From positions 1 through 64,000 of the forward strand of contig BBZN01000002.1 of assembly GCA_001304855.1 (NCBI GenBank): a DNA stretch of 64,000 nt, given 5' to 3'. Under the pieces are notes generated by a model. That model was not told where the DNA came from, did no database searches, and saw nothing but the letters and a program-made list of their open reading frames with translations. Below, piece after piece: positions 38,128 through 47,191 of the stretch. The position numbers and the translations under genes were made by a program. How positions within the stretch are numbered: position 1 is the stretch's first letter; each line of letters begins with the position of its first letter. This DNA is from Clostridia bacterium UC5.1-1D2 (GTDB lineage Bacteria; Bacillota; Clostridia; Lachnospirales; Lachnospiraceae).

Positions 38128-40115
38128 TTGCAACACATAAAAAGAGAAAAGTCCTGCTCTGAGATATGCCTGATTGCCCCCTCGGAGGAGCTGGGAACCA
38201 AGGCGAGAGCGATCATTCGTGAGAGGCGGGAAAATATTGACGTTTATATATCCAGCCTGGATGACGCCACAACTGTGGCAGCCGGGCTTATGGAGCGGGG
38301 GGCCAGGATTTTTATCAGCAGAAAGGGTACGAAAACTTTGCTGGAGGACACCCTCAATGCCACGGTGGTGGGAATTCCGACTATACTCTCCGATTACCTG
38401 GAGATTATGAAGAAGGTGCGTCTCATAGACAGCCCTGTAGCCTTTTTTTCCTACGACGAGCTGACCAATGATGTGAAAACCATGTGCGAGCTGCTGGATA
38501 TCCATTGGAGGTGGTACCGATTTACCGGGAGTTTAAGTGCGGAGGAAAGCGTGAAGCGCGCCATTGAGGACGGCGCTGTCTGCGGGATCGGAGGCGTGGT
38601 GACTGAGATACCCGCTCTGAAACTGGGACTTCCCTATATGCCAATCGAAAGCTCCGCGGAGTCCGTTATCAGCTCCATCGAAACTGCAAAGCAGATTCTG
38701 GCCATACAGAAACAGGAAGAAGTCAAGCAGGAGTACCTGAAGATAAATCTGGAACGGTATCAGACGGTGACGGACTTTTCGCGGGATGGAATCCTGGTGT
38801 TGGACTGGGAGCTCAGCATCAGCGTAGCCAATCCGGCGGCGGAGCGGCTTTTGGAGCTAAAGGCGGAGAAGCTTCTGGGCCGGAAGGTTTCTGAGGTGAT
38901 ACCCGCCCCTAAGCTGGCCGGATTACTGAACACAGAGAAGAAACGGGTGGATGAGGTGGTGCGGTTTAACCACACCTATCTGACGGTGGATACCTTACCC
39001 ATCACGGTGGACGGCAAACAAAAGGCGTAGTCATTATACTGAGGGACGTTAAATCTCTGCAGAAGAGCGAACAGAAGGTGAGGCTGGGCCTGCACAAAAA
39101 AGAACTGGTTGCAAAGTATTTTTTCGACAACATTATTGCGGGCTCCGACATAATGGAAAGAGTCATAAAAAGGGCGAAAAAATTTGCTTCCGTAGATGCC
39201 ACGGTGCTGATTACCGGGGAGACGGGAACCGGAAAGGAGCTGTTTGCCCAGAGCATCCACAACGGCAGCGAAAGAAAAACAGGCCCCTTCGTGGCGATCA
39301 ACTGCGCGTCCCTGGATAAAAGTCTCATGGAATCCGAACTCTTCGGCTACGAGGAGGGAACCTTCACCGGCGCCCTCAAAGGCGGCAAAGCCGGGTTGTT
39401 CGAGATGGCCCACGGGGGAACCATCTTTTTAGACGAGATAGGCGAGATTCCATTTAACGTACAGGCCCAGCTGCTGCGTATTCTCCAGGAGCGGGAGGTG
39501 CGCAGAATGGGAAGCAGCACCGTAATTCCTGTGGATGTGCGCGTCATAGTGGCCACCAACCGGAATCTGGGGGAGGAGGTAAAAAAGGGCGGCTTCCGTC
39601 AGGATCTGTATTACCGTCTGAATATTCTCAATCTGCATATACCGCCTTTGAGGGAGCGAGGGCAGGATATGCGCCTCATTGCGCTGTCCATGTTCTCAGG
39701 AAAGCTCTCTGAACTTGGCTATACTCTGCCGGAAAAGACCATCGGCCGGATCCTGGACTATATGGAAGGATATGCCTGGCCTGGGAATGTCCGGGAGCTT
39801 TCTAATTTTGTGGAGTGCATCAGCGTCCTGAGCCAGTCCTCCTATGAAGAGATGGCGGAATATATGGACGGAATTCTTGGACAGGCGCCGCCGAAAGCGG
39901 AAGCTCATGGTAAAGCTGTGGGGGAGATTTCTGCAGAAATACAGCCGGATGAGGCCTCCGAAAGCGATTCCGGCAATTTAAAGCACTGGGAAAAACAGCG
40001 CATAGAGACGGCTCTGAAGGAAAACGGGCTTTCTACCGGCAGGACGGCGGCCGCGCTGGGGATGAGCCGCTCCACCCTTTGGAGAAAGATGAGAGAATAT
40101 GGCCTTCACAGTTGA
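38128..40115 (+). CDS. PrpR-type sigma-54-dependent activator
   Basis: About 663 residues when repaired. A PrpR-type N-terminal sensor (about residues 10-195) precedes a PAS domain (about 210-320). The AAA+ domain has GETGTGKE (Walker A), EEGTFTGA (the sigma-54 contact loop, GTFTGA instead of GAFTGA) and GGTIFLDEIGE (Walker B). A Fis-type helix-turn-helix closes the protein (GRTAAALGMSRSTLWRKM). The TTG start has GGGGAGG at proper spacing. A missing A near 39022 splits PAS from the rest. It should activate the operon starting at 40465, which has a -24/-12 promoter. Confidence 0.9.
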
Positions 40116-40289
40116 TGGGCCGCCCTGTGTATTGGGTCCACCCAGGGGACGGCGGCTTTGTGTATGGCCATATTTGGAGACAATAAACAGAAAAAGAAAA
40201 CAAATTGTTTTTATATAAGAAAAAATAAAAACATTATAGAACATAATAAGAAAAAATAAAACAATACTGTTTTTTGGAGATAGTAAGCA

Positions 40290-40326
40290 AAGCAGATTCC
40301 ACCTCCTGGGAATCTGCTTATTTTTT
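40290..40326 (+). terminator. Terminator of the sigma-54 activator gene
   Basis: AAGCAGATTCC pairs perfectly with GGAATCTGCTT, followed by A and six T residues. Confidence 0.85.
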
Positions 40327-40327
40327 A

Positions 40328-40369
40328 AAAAACCAACGGTTTTTAAGGGGGTTTTTTCACTGAAAAACC
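40328..40369 (+). promoter_or_regulatory. Candidate activator-binding sites (UAS)
   Basis: Two inverted repeats use the same 7-bp half-site: AAAAACC-N3-GGTTTTT at 40328-40344 and GGTTTTT-N6-AAAAACC at 40350-40369. They lie just upstream of the -24/-12 promoter, where an enhancer-binding protein would bind. Confidence 0.55.
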
Positions 40370-40396
40370 AAATGCCGGGCAGCAGAATCTGTAAGT

Positions 40397-40412
40397 TGGC
40401 ATTAAAGTTGCT
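40397..40412 (+). promoter_or_regulatory. Sigma-54 (-24/-12) promoter
   Basis: TGGCAT-N5-TTGCT matches the 16-base consensus TGGCAYRNNNNTTGCW except for one base, with the GG and GC pairs at the required distance. It lies 53 bases before the CoA-transferase start and downstream of a sigma-54 activator gene. Confidence 0.85.
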
Positions 40413-40464
40413 TTATATAATGTCAAAGGGACTGCAGAGTCCCCAAACAGAAAGGAGAACGTAC

Positions 40465-41655
40465 ATGAGCGGTTTATTAGACGGTATAAAGGTGCTGGAT
40501 TTATCCAGGGTTTTAGCCGGTCCCTACTGCGGGATGATGCTGGCAGATATGGGGGCAGATGTAATAAAAATCGAGCTTCCAAAGAAGGGGGATGATTCCA
40601 GGGGTAATTTCCCCATTGTCAATGGCGAGAGCGCCTATTTTATGAATCTGAACCGGAACAAAAGCGGTATCACATTGAATCTGAAATCTGAAAGGGGGAA
40701 AGAAATCTTCCGGGAGCTGGTAAAACAGAGCGACGTGGTCATTGAGAATTACCGCCCGGGGGTTATGGAGCGTCTGGGACTGGGATATGAGGATCTGAAA
40801 AAGATAAACCCGGGCATCATCTATGGCGCCGTATCCGGTTTCGGGCACTATGGGCCTTACAGCAGCAGGGCCGGGTATGACATTGTAGGCCAGGCTATGA
40901 GCGGCCTTATGAGCACCACCGGCTGGCCTGACGGAGGGCCTACCAGAACCGGCACAGCCATTGCCGACGTAATGGGCGGCATCAGCTGCTGCGTGGGTAT
41001 TCTTGCAGCCCTTGTGAACAAGGCCAGAACGGGTGAGGGGGAGAAGGTGGACGTATCCCTGGTGGATTCCATGGTATCGTCACTGGAAATCATCAATATG
41101 ATTTACCTCTGTACAGGCAATGTGCCTCAGAGAATCGGCAACCGCTACGAGGCCATCTATCCCTACGACAGCTTTAAGGCCGTTGACGGCGATGTGATTA
41201 TAGCCTGCGGCAACGACAAGCTGTTCAAACTTCTGGTGGATGTTATGGAAAAACCGGAGCTTCTGGCAGATGAACGCTTTGCCAATAATAATGCCAGGGT
41301 TATCAACCACGGGGCTCTGAAACCCGTCATTGAGGAATGGCTGAAGGATAAGACCATCGACGAGGTTGTGGACACCCTTCTGGGCAAGGGAATTCCCGCA
41401 GCGCCCATCAACACCATTGACCGTGTGGTAAAGGATCCGCACATTGCAGGGGCCAGGGAGATGTTCGTGGAGGTTGAGCATCCCAGGGCGGGGAAACTTA
41501 AGATTACAGGCAACCAGATTAAACTTACCAATCACAAGATAACAATCCGCAAGGCGGCTCCGCTGCTGAGCCAGGATACCAGGCAGATTATGAAAGAGCG
41601 TCTTTCCATGACGGACGCCCAGGTAGACGAACTGATTCAGGAAGAAATTGTATAG
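40465..41655 (+). CDS. CaiB/BaiF family III CoA-transferase
   Basis: An intact 396-residue enzyme that moves CoA between carboxylic acids. SGLLDGIKVLDLSRVLAGPY and MLADMGADVIKIE form the N-terminal CoA-binding part. The catalytic Asp lies in GYDIVGQAMSGLM near residue 140, and TGEGEKVDVSLVDSM is a family signature. AAAGGAG precedes the ATG. It is the first gene after the sigma-54 promoter and would activate the operon's dicarboxylate as a CoA thioester for the HMG-CoA-lyase-like enzyme. The exact acid is unknown. Confidence 0.9.
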   Translation: MSGLLDGIKVLDLSRVLAGPYCGMMLADMGADVIKIELPKKGDDSRGNFPIVNGESAYFMNLNRNKSGITLNLKSERGKEIFRELVKQSDVVIENYRPGVMERLGLGYEDLKKINPGIIYGAVSGFGHYGPYSSRAGYDIVGQAMSGLMSTTGWPDGGPTRTGTAIADVMGGISCCVGILAALVNKARTGEGEKVDVSLVDSMVSSLEIINMIYLCTGNVPQRIGNRYEAIYPYDSFKAVDGDVIIACGNDKLFKLLVDVMEKPELLADERFANNNARVINHGALKPVIEEWLKDKTIDEVVDTLLGKGIPAAPINTIDRVVKDPHIAGAREMFVEVEHPRAGKLKITGNQIKLTNHKITIRKAAPLLSQDTRQIMKERLSMTDAQVDELIQEEIV

Positions 41656-41688
41656 CACAAGGGAAGGTAAAATGGGGGTAACAGATAT

Positions 41689-42961
41689 ATGAATCAAGAT
41701 TTAATTGCAATTATTTCATTAGTGTTTTTGATCGGAACCATCGCTTTAGGTTTTTTAAAAAAGATGAACGTGGGGGTTCTTGCATTTGGCGGCGCGCTGA
41801 TTCTGGGAAGGATTGCGGGGCTCAGCGACGGTAAAATTATCGGAGGTTTTAATTCCTCCCTGGTGGTCATGCTGGTTGGAGTTACACTGTTATTTGGAAT
41901 CCTTCAGCTCAACGGAACGCTGGAGCTCATAGCGAAAAAGTGCATCGCTCTGGCGGGAAAACAGCTTTGGATCATTCCTCTGCTGATGTACGTAATCGGA
42001 GCCGGAATTGCAGCTATGGGACCGGGAACGATTCCGGCCTTCGCAATCGTCGCTCTTTTTGGAGTGCCTCTGGCGAAGGCTATGGATGCGGATCCCTTCC
42101 TTCTGACCACCATCGGTCAGCTGGGAGGCATTGGAGGCGGCATCGTACCCATCGCTCCCACGGGAATTATCGGCCTGAATCTGGCTGCCGAGGCCGGGAT
42201 CCAGGGAAATGTGGCCGGCCTCTTGTATTTAATACCATGCTCTCCACGATCGTGGCTCCCTGGTGACATACATTGTCTTTAAAGGCTATAAGCTGAAAGG
42301 CGAAAACCCCATGAAGCTGCGGGATCTGCCTAAATTCACACCTCAGCAGAAGGTCAGCCTGGCAGGTATGCTGGTTATGATGATCGGCGTGGTGGTATTT
42401 GGAATCAACGTGGGACTTATATCATTTGTGGTGGCAATCATATTGATCATGATGAAGGTAGCAAGCGAGCGGGAATGTATCAAGGCCATTCCATGGGGGA
42501 CAATCCTGCTGATCAGCGGCATGGGTACGCTGATGAATATTGTGATCACAGTAGGAGGAATTGACCTGATGGCGCGGACTTTGGCGTCCTTCATGTCCGC
42601 CAAAACAGCTGCTCCTATCCTTGCGCTGTCCTCAGGCATTATGTCCTGGTTCTCATCTACATCGGGGGTTGTTATGCCTACCATGATACCAACCATACCC
42701 ACCATCACCTCCACTGTGGGCGGAGTTTCAGGCGCATTGCTGGTTTCCGCCGTAGTGTGCGGTTCCTCACCGGCAGGGGTAAGCCCCGTTTCCACCGGCG
42801 GAGCGCTGGTTATGGCGGCAATGTCCGAGGAGGAGCAGATGGTTTCCGTAAGAGGGACCAATAAGCTGTTTGGGCGTCTGTTCTTAGTGTCTATGTTCGA
42901 GGTGTTTATCGCAGTGGTATTTATCGCTTTGGGCGGCTTTAACATTTATCCATTTTATTAA
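41689..42961 (+). CDS. MatC/SLC13-like dicarboxylate carrier
   Basis: About 425 residues when repaired, with around 11-12 membrane helices. KKMNVGVLAFGGALILGRI and GGFNSSLVVMLVGVTLLFGI at the N-terminus are typical of the MatC N-terminal domain, associated with malonate or other dicarboxylate transport. The second half has a WFSSTSGVVMPTMIPTIP hairpin loop. Two missing bases near 42227 and 42256 break the centre. It lies 33 bases after the CoA-transferase gene and probably imports the substrate of this operon. Confidence 0.82.
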
Positions 42962-42978
42962 ACCAGGAGGAACAAAGG

Positions 42979-44238
42979 ATGGGAATGACAATCAGTGAAA
43001 AGATACTTGCGAAAGCGGCCGGACTGGATAAAACGGCAGCCGGAGATATTGTCTGGGCCAAAGTGGACAGGGCCATGATGGACGATATACTGGGCCCCAG
43101 GGTGGAAATTGCGGATAAAATGGAGCTTTTGAAAGCCAAAGTCTGGGACCCGGACCGGGTGGTAATCGTGTCGGATCATTATACACCCCCGGCCAATGAG
43201 AAACAGGCGGAGATCGTAAAGTTTACAAGAGAGTGGGCCGGCAGCCATGGAATAAAAAATTATTATGAATTTGCAGGTCCCTGCCACCAGGTGATGGTGG
43301 AACACGGGCACGCCCTTCCGGGTGATTTGATAGTGGGAACCGATTCCCACACATGCACCTACGGAGCTTTGGGAGCATTTTCCACGGGCATCGGCTCCAC
43401 AGAGATGCTTGGAGTGCTGGCTACAGGCGAGATTTGGTTAAAGGTGCCCCAGACGATCCGCGTGAAAGCGGAGGGAGGGCTTCAGGCAGGGGTGATGGCA
43501 AAGGACGTGATTCTCCAGGCCATCGGCAGTATAGGCCATAACGGAGCCACCTATAAAGCGATGGAGTTTGCAGGAACAACCTTTGAGCAGATGATTATGG
43601 ATGAGCGGCTGTGCGTAGCCAATATGGCGGTGGAAGCAGGGGCTAAGAACGGAATCATTGCCTGCGACCACATTACAAGATCCTATCTGGCCTCCATAGG
43701 GGCCGGAACAGGGGTGGAATTTACCAGTGATGAGGACGCCGTATATTGCAGTACGGTGGAATTGGACGCCTCCCGCCTGGAACCTGTGTGCGCCTGTCCC
43801 CATGAGGTTGACAATGTGGAGCCGCTGAGGGAGAAAGAAAATGTAACCATAAATCAGGCGTATATCGGCTCCTGCACCGGGGGACGATACCATGACCTGA
43901 AGACGGCGGCCAACTGGCTGAAAGGAAAGAAGATAGCAAAGGGCGTGAGGCTGCTCATCTCTCCTGCATCCAGGGAGGTGTGGGAGCTGTGCGCCAGAGA
44001 AGGGATTCTCACAGTTCTCTCCGAGGCGGGGGCCACTGTGCTGGCTTCCAGCTGCGGAGCCTGCTTAGGGATTCATTCAGGGGCCATAGGGGCGGGAGAG
44101 GTCTGCGTTTCATCCACCAACCGCAATTTCATCGGAAGAATGGGAAGCAAAAAATCCGAAGTTTATCTGGCCTCTCCCCTTTCTGTGGCGGTTGCGGCTG
44201 TAACCGGACATCTGGCAGATCCCAGAGATTACATATAG
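42979..44238 (+). CDS. LeuC/DmdA-type aconitase-family hydratase, large subunit
   Basis: An intact 419-residue aconitase-family large subunit. Cluster-ligand cysteines lie in YIGSCTGGRY and in SSCGACLG near residues 297 and 358; GTDSHTCTYGALGAF near residue 120 binds substrate. It is shorter than the E. coli LeuC type and matches the archaeal/clostridial two-subunit class that contains isopropylmalate, citramalate, homoaconitate and 2,3-dimethylmalate hydratases. GGAGG precedes the ATG. No leuA or leuB is nearby, so a catabolic role in this sigma-54 operon is more likely than leucine synthesis. Confidence 0.88.
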   Translation: MGMTISEKILAKAAGLDKTAAGDIVWAKVDRAMMDDILGPRVEIADKMELLKAKVWDPDRVVIVSDHYTPPANEKQAEIVKFTREWAGSHGIKNYYEFAGPCHQVMVEHGHALPGDLIVGTDSHTCTYGALGAFSTGIGSTEMLGVLATGEIWLKVPQTIRVKAEGGLQAGVMAKDVILQAIGSIGHNGATYKAMEFAGTTFEQMIMDERLCVANMAVEAGAKNGIIACDHITRSYLASIGAGTGVEFTSDEDAVYCSTVELDASRLEPVCACPHEVDNVEPLREKENVTINQAYIGSCTGGRYHDLKTAANWLKGKKIAKGVRLLISPASREVWELCAREGILTVLSEAGATVLASSCGACLGIHSGAIGAGEVCVSSTNRNFIGRMGSKKSEVYLASPLSVAVAAVTGHLADPRDYI

Positions 44239-44250
44239 GAGGAAAGAGTC

Positions 44251-44741
44251 ATGTCAGAATTAATAACGGGGAGAGCCCTGAAGTACAAAGACAATATCAA
44301 TACGGATATCATATCCCTCCGGCCTACATGGAACTGAAAATAGAGGATGCGGCAAAATATGCCATGAGTCCCATCGACAGTGAATTCGCTTCTATATGCA
44401 GGGAGGGAGACATTTTCGTGGCTGAGAATAATCTGGGTTCGGGCTCCAGCCGCGAGACTGCGCCGCTGACGCTGAAAGCCCTTGGCATTCAGGTGATTAT
44501 AGCCAAATCATATGCCAGGATCTTCTACCGAAACTGTATTAATTTGGGAATTCTGGCAATTGAGTGCCAGGAGACGGACCGCATCAGCTATTTTGACCAG
44601 CTGGAGATCGACTATATAGAGGGAAAAATTCGGAATAAGACAAAAGGGCAGGAGTATGTCTGCAGCCAGATTCCGGATCACATTATGGAGTTTGTCCGCT
44701 GCGGGGGATTGGTAGAGTACCTTAAAAAGAAACTCCACTGA
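44251..44741 (+). CDS. LeuD/DmdB-type aconitase-family hydratase, small subunit
   Basis: About 164 residues when repaired, the swivelling small subunit partner of the gene just upstream. DNINTDIIIPPAY, GSGSSRETAP (substrate-binding loop) and AKSYARIFYRNCINLG are family signatures. A missing base near 44312 splits off the first 20 residues. AGGAGG precedes the ATG. Only 12 bases separate it from the large subunit gene. Confidence 0.88.
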
Positions 44742-44798
44742 CAAAGCGGGGAAAGTTTACTGTCTGCCCCGGACAATGGGGCGGCTTAATTGAAATCA

Positions 44799-44960
44799 AT
44801 GTACGCTGGGAATCTCTTTGGGCCTGATTTTGCGAGATGATTTTTTGTCAGCTGTGCACAAATTCATGAATCGTACGCGGCAGGTACGTTGCTTAAATTT
44901 GTGTGGGGCGGGCGGAAAATCAGCCGCTAAGGCAGGGCAGGAGAGATTCCCGGCGTACAT
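44799..44960. mobile_element. MITE-like element with target-site duplication
   Basis: A 162-bp non-coding element with terminal inverted repeats (ATGTACGCTGGGAATCTCT at the left, matching the complement of AGAGATTCCCGGCGTACAT at the right). It is flanked by a direct 5-bp duplication AATCA at 44794-44798 and 44961-44965. No reading frame is inside. The left ~58 bases recur inverted at 11113-11173. It lies between the LeuD-type and PrpF-type genes, inside the operon. Confidence 0.75.
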
Positions 44961-44983
44961 AATCAGGAAGAGGAGGAAAGAAT

Positions 44984-46139
44984 ATGCATAGTGAGATGGA
45001 AATGATACGTTGTTCCATTATGAGAGGCGGAACCAGCAAGGGCGTATTTTTATTGGAAACGGATTTGCCGAAGGATAAAGAGCTTCGTGACAAAATGATC
45101 CTGCAGATTTACGGAAGCCCGGATCTGAGGCAGATTGACGGTCTGGGAGGCGCGGATTCCCTCACCAGCAAGGTGGCGATTATCGGTCCTTCCACCAGGG
45201 AGGATGCAGATGTGGATTATACCTTCGGTCAGGTAAGCATCACCGACGCTTTTGTGGATTACGGCGGCAACTGCGGGAATATCTCCTCGGCAGTAGGTCC
45301 CTTTGCTATCGACCACGGCATGGTGGCCCCGGTGGAGCCGGTTACAAAAGTGCGGATCCATATGACCAATACAGGGCGGATTCTCACTGCGGAGGTGCCG
45401 GTTTACAAGGGAAAAGCAAAGGTGGAGGGCGATTTCTCCATCGACGGAGTACCTGGAACAGGCGCAAAGATTGTGATGGACTGGTCTGATTCCGTGGGAG
45501 GAATTACAGGCAGCCTTCTGCCTACAGGAAAGGCGAAAGACGTGATCGAGGCCGGGGGCGCAAAATACACGGTTTCCATCGTAGACGCAGGCAACACCGT
45601 AGTGTTTATCAATGCGGCCGACTTGGGGATAACCGGAGTGGAGACGCCTGTGCAGATCGATGAGAACGGCCCTCTTATGGAACGGATCGAGGAGATAAGG
45701 GGAAAAGCCTGCCAAATGATCGGCCTGGTGAAAGACTGGCGGGAAGCAAAAAAAGTGACGCCTTACCAGCCCTTCTTTGCCATGGTCAGCAAACCCTCGG
45801 ACCATAAATGCTTTAACGGCGTTCAAATCGGCGCGGAGGATGTGGACGTGGTATCCCGCCTTACATTTATGCTAAAAATGCATAAGGCTTACCCCATTAC
45901 AGGAACGGTGGCCACAGCGCCGCCGCAGGATTGAGGGCAGCGTTGTCTGGGATTTGCTGAGCCGGGAAGCCAGGGAATCGGATGTTTTGAGAATCGGCCA
46001 CCCATCCGGCATGCTCCCCATTGAGGCTGTGGCAGAAAGCAAGGACGGACAGGCGGATATCAAAAAGCTTGGAACCTTGAGAACAGCGCGGAAAATTCTG
46101 GACGGCTATGTTTACGTCAGGAAATCCGCCATTAAATAA
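44984..46139 (+). CDS. PrpF/methylitaconate-isomerase-family protein
   Basis: About 386 residues when repaired, of the diaminopimelate-epimerase-like PrpF/DUF453 family. Members shift double bonds in methylaconitate (PrpF) or methylitaconate (Mii). RCSIMRGGTSKGVFL holds the conserved Lys and DYGGNCGNISSAVGPFA the catalytic Cys near residue 105. Two missing bases near 45921-45935 hide the C-terminal part, which resumes as SREARESDVLRIGHPSG. AGGAGGAAAG precedes the ATG. In this operon it would convert an unsaturated acid into the isomer hydrated by the LeuCD-type enzyme. Confidence 0.88.
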
Positions 46140-46150
46140 CAGGAGGAAAG

Positions 46151-47050
46151 ATGGAGAGACAGAGTGTGGAAATTTATGAGGTGGGACCCAGAGACGGATT
46201 CCAGAATCTGAAGGAATACATACCAATGGAAGATAAGCTTCACTATATCGGCGGGCTTATTGAGGCGGGAGTGAAGCATATACAGATCACCTCCTTTGTA
46301 AGTCCCAGAGCCATTCCTCAAATGATGGACGCCAGGGAGCTGGCCGGGGAGTGCCTCGCCAGATATCCGGAAACGGATCTCTTCTCTCTGGTTCCCAATC
46401 TCTTCGGAGCGAAAAGCGCATGGGAGAGCGGAATAAAAAAGACGTCCTATGTAATATCCCTGAGCGAAAGCCATAATAAAGCGAACATAAACCGTACCAG
46501 AGAGCAGTCCCTGGAAGAACTTTGGAGGATAAGGGAATTCCTTCCCGAGCTTACCGTCATATCGGATATAGCAACTGCCTTTGCCTGTCCCTTTGAGGGG
46601 GTGATGGAGCTGGATAATCTTCTGGAACTCATCAGGAAGATTAATCTTCTGGGCATAAATGAATTCGTCCTCTGCGATACCATCGGTATGGCCCACCCCG
46701 CCCAGGTGCGGGAGTATGTGAAAGCGGCTATGAGGGAATTTCCAGGCTGCCGTTTTCAGGTGCATATCCACGATACCCGAAATATGGGGATTGTCAACAC
46801 GCTGGCGGCTATCGAGTGCGGCGTTGAGGGAGTCCAGACTACCTTGGGAGGATTGGGAGGCTGCCCATTTGCGCCGGGAGCTTCCGGAAACACCTCCACT
46901 GAGGATCTGGTATATATGCTGAATAAAATGGGATATGATACAGGGATTGACTTTAACAGGCTGCTGGCCCTGGCAAAGGAGGAGTATGCCTCTATCCGGG
47001 GCGCTTACAGCGGACACCATATCAACATCGGATCCCAGTGCGCGGTTTGA
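46151..47050 (+). CDS. HMG-CoA-lyase-like DRE-TIM metallolyase
   Basis: An intact 299-residue barrel enzyme that cleaves 3-hydroxy-acyl-CoA between C2 and C3. EVGPRDGFQNLKEY holds the catalytic Arg-Asp, QVHIHDTRNMG the metal-binding His pair, and TTLGGLGGCPFAPGASGN the flexible loop with the active-site Cys. AGGAGGAAAG precedes the ATG, and only 11 bases separate it from the PrpF-type gene. Known relatives cleave HMG-CoA to acetyl-CoA and acetoacetate. In this setting it could cleave a methylated malyl-CoA to an acyl-CoA and a 2-oxoacid. Confidence 0.88.
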   Translation: MERQSVEIYEVGPRDGFQNLKEYIPMEDKLHYIGGLIEAGVKHIQITSFVSPRAIPQMMDARELAGECLARYPETDLFSLVPNLFGAKSAWESGIKKTSYVISLSESHNKANINRTREQSLEELWRIREFLPELTVISDIATAFACPFEGVMELDNLLELIRKINLLGINEFVLCDTIGMAHPAQVREYVKAAMREFPGCRFQVHIHDTRNMGIVNTLAAIECGVEGVQTTLGGLGGCPFAPGASGNTSTEDLVYMLNKMGYDTGIDFNRLLALAKEEYASIRGAYSGHHINIGSQCAV

Positions 47051-47191
47051 AAATTATCCCCGCCATCGGCGCGCCCCATTGCGGCGGATTTTATTTCTGC
47101 CGTTTCATATCCATTGTCTTTTGCTGATAAAAATGATATATTAGTCATGTGACCAGAGAGAAGTAAAAGGAACACATGAGGTGTACATGGG

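Noticed and set aside
42979-44741. LeuC/LeuD as part of leucine biosynthesis
   Set aside because: No leuA or leuB nearby, and the genes sit in a sigma-54 operon with a CoA-transferase, PrpF and a lyase; kept only as an alternative.
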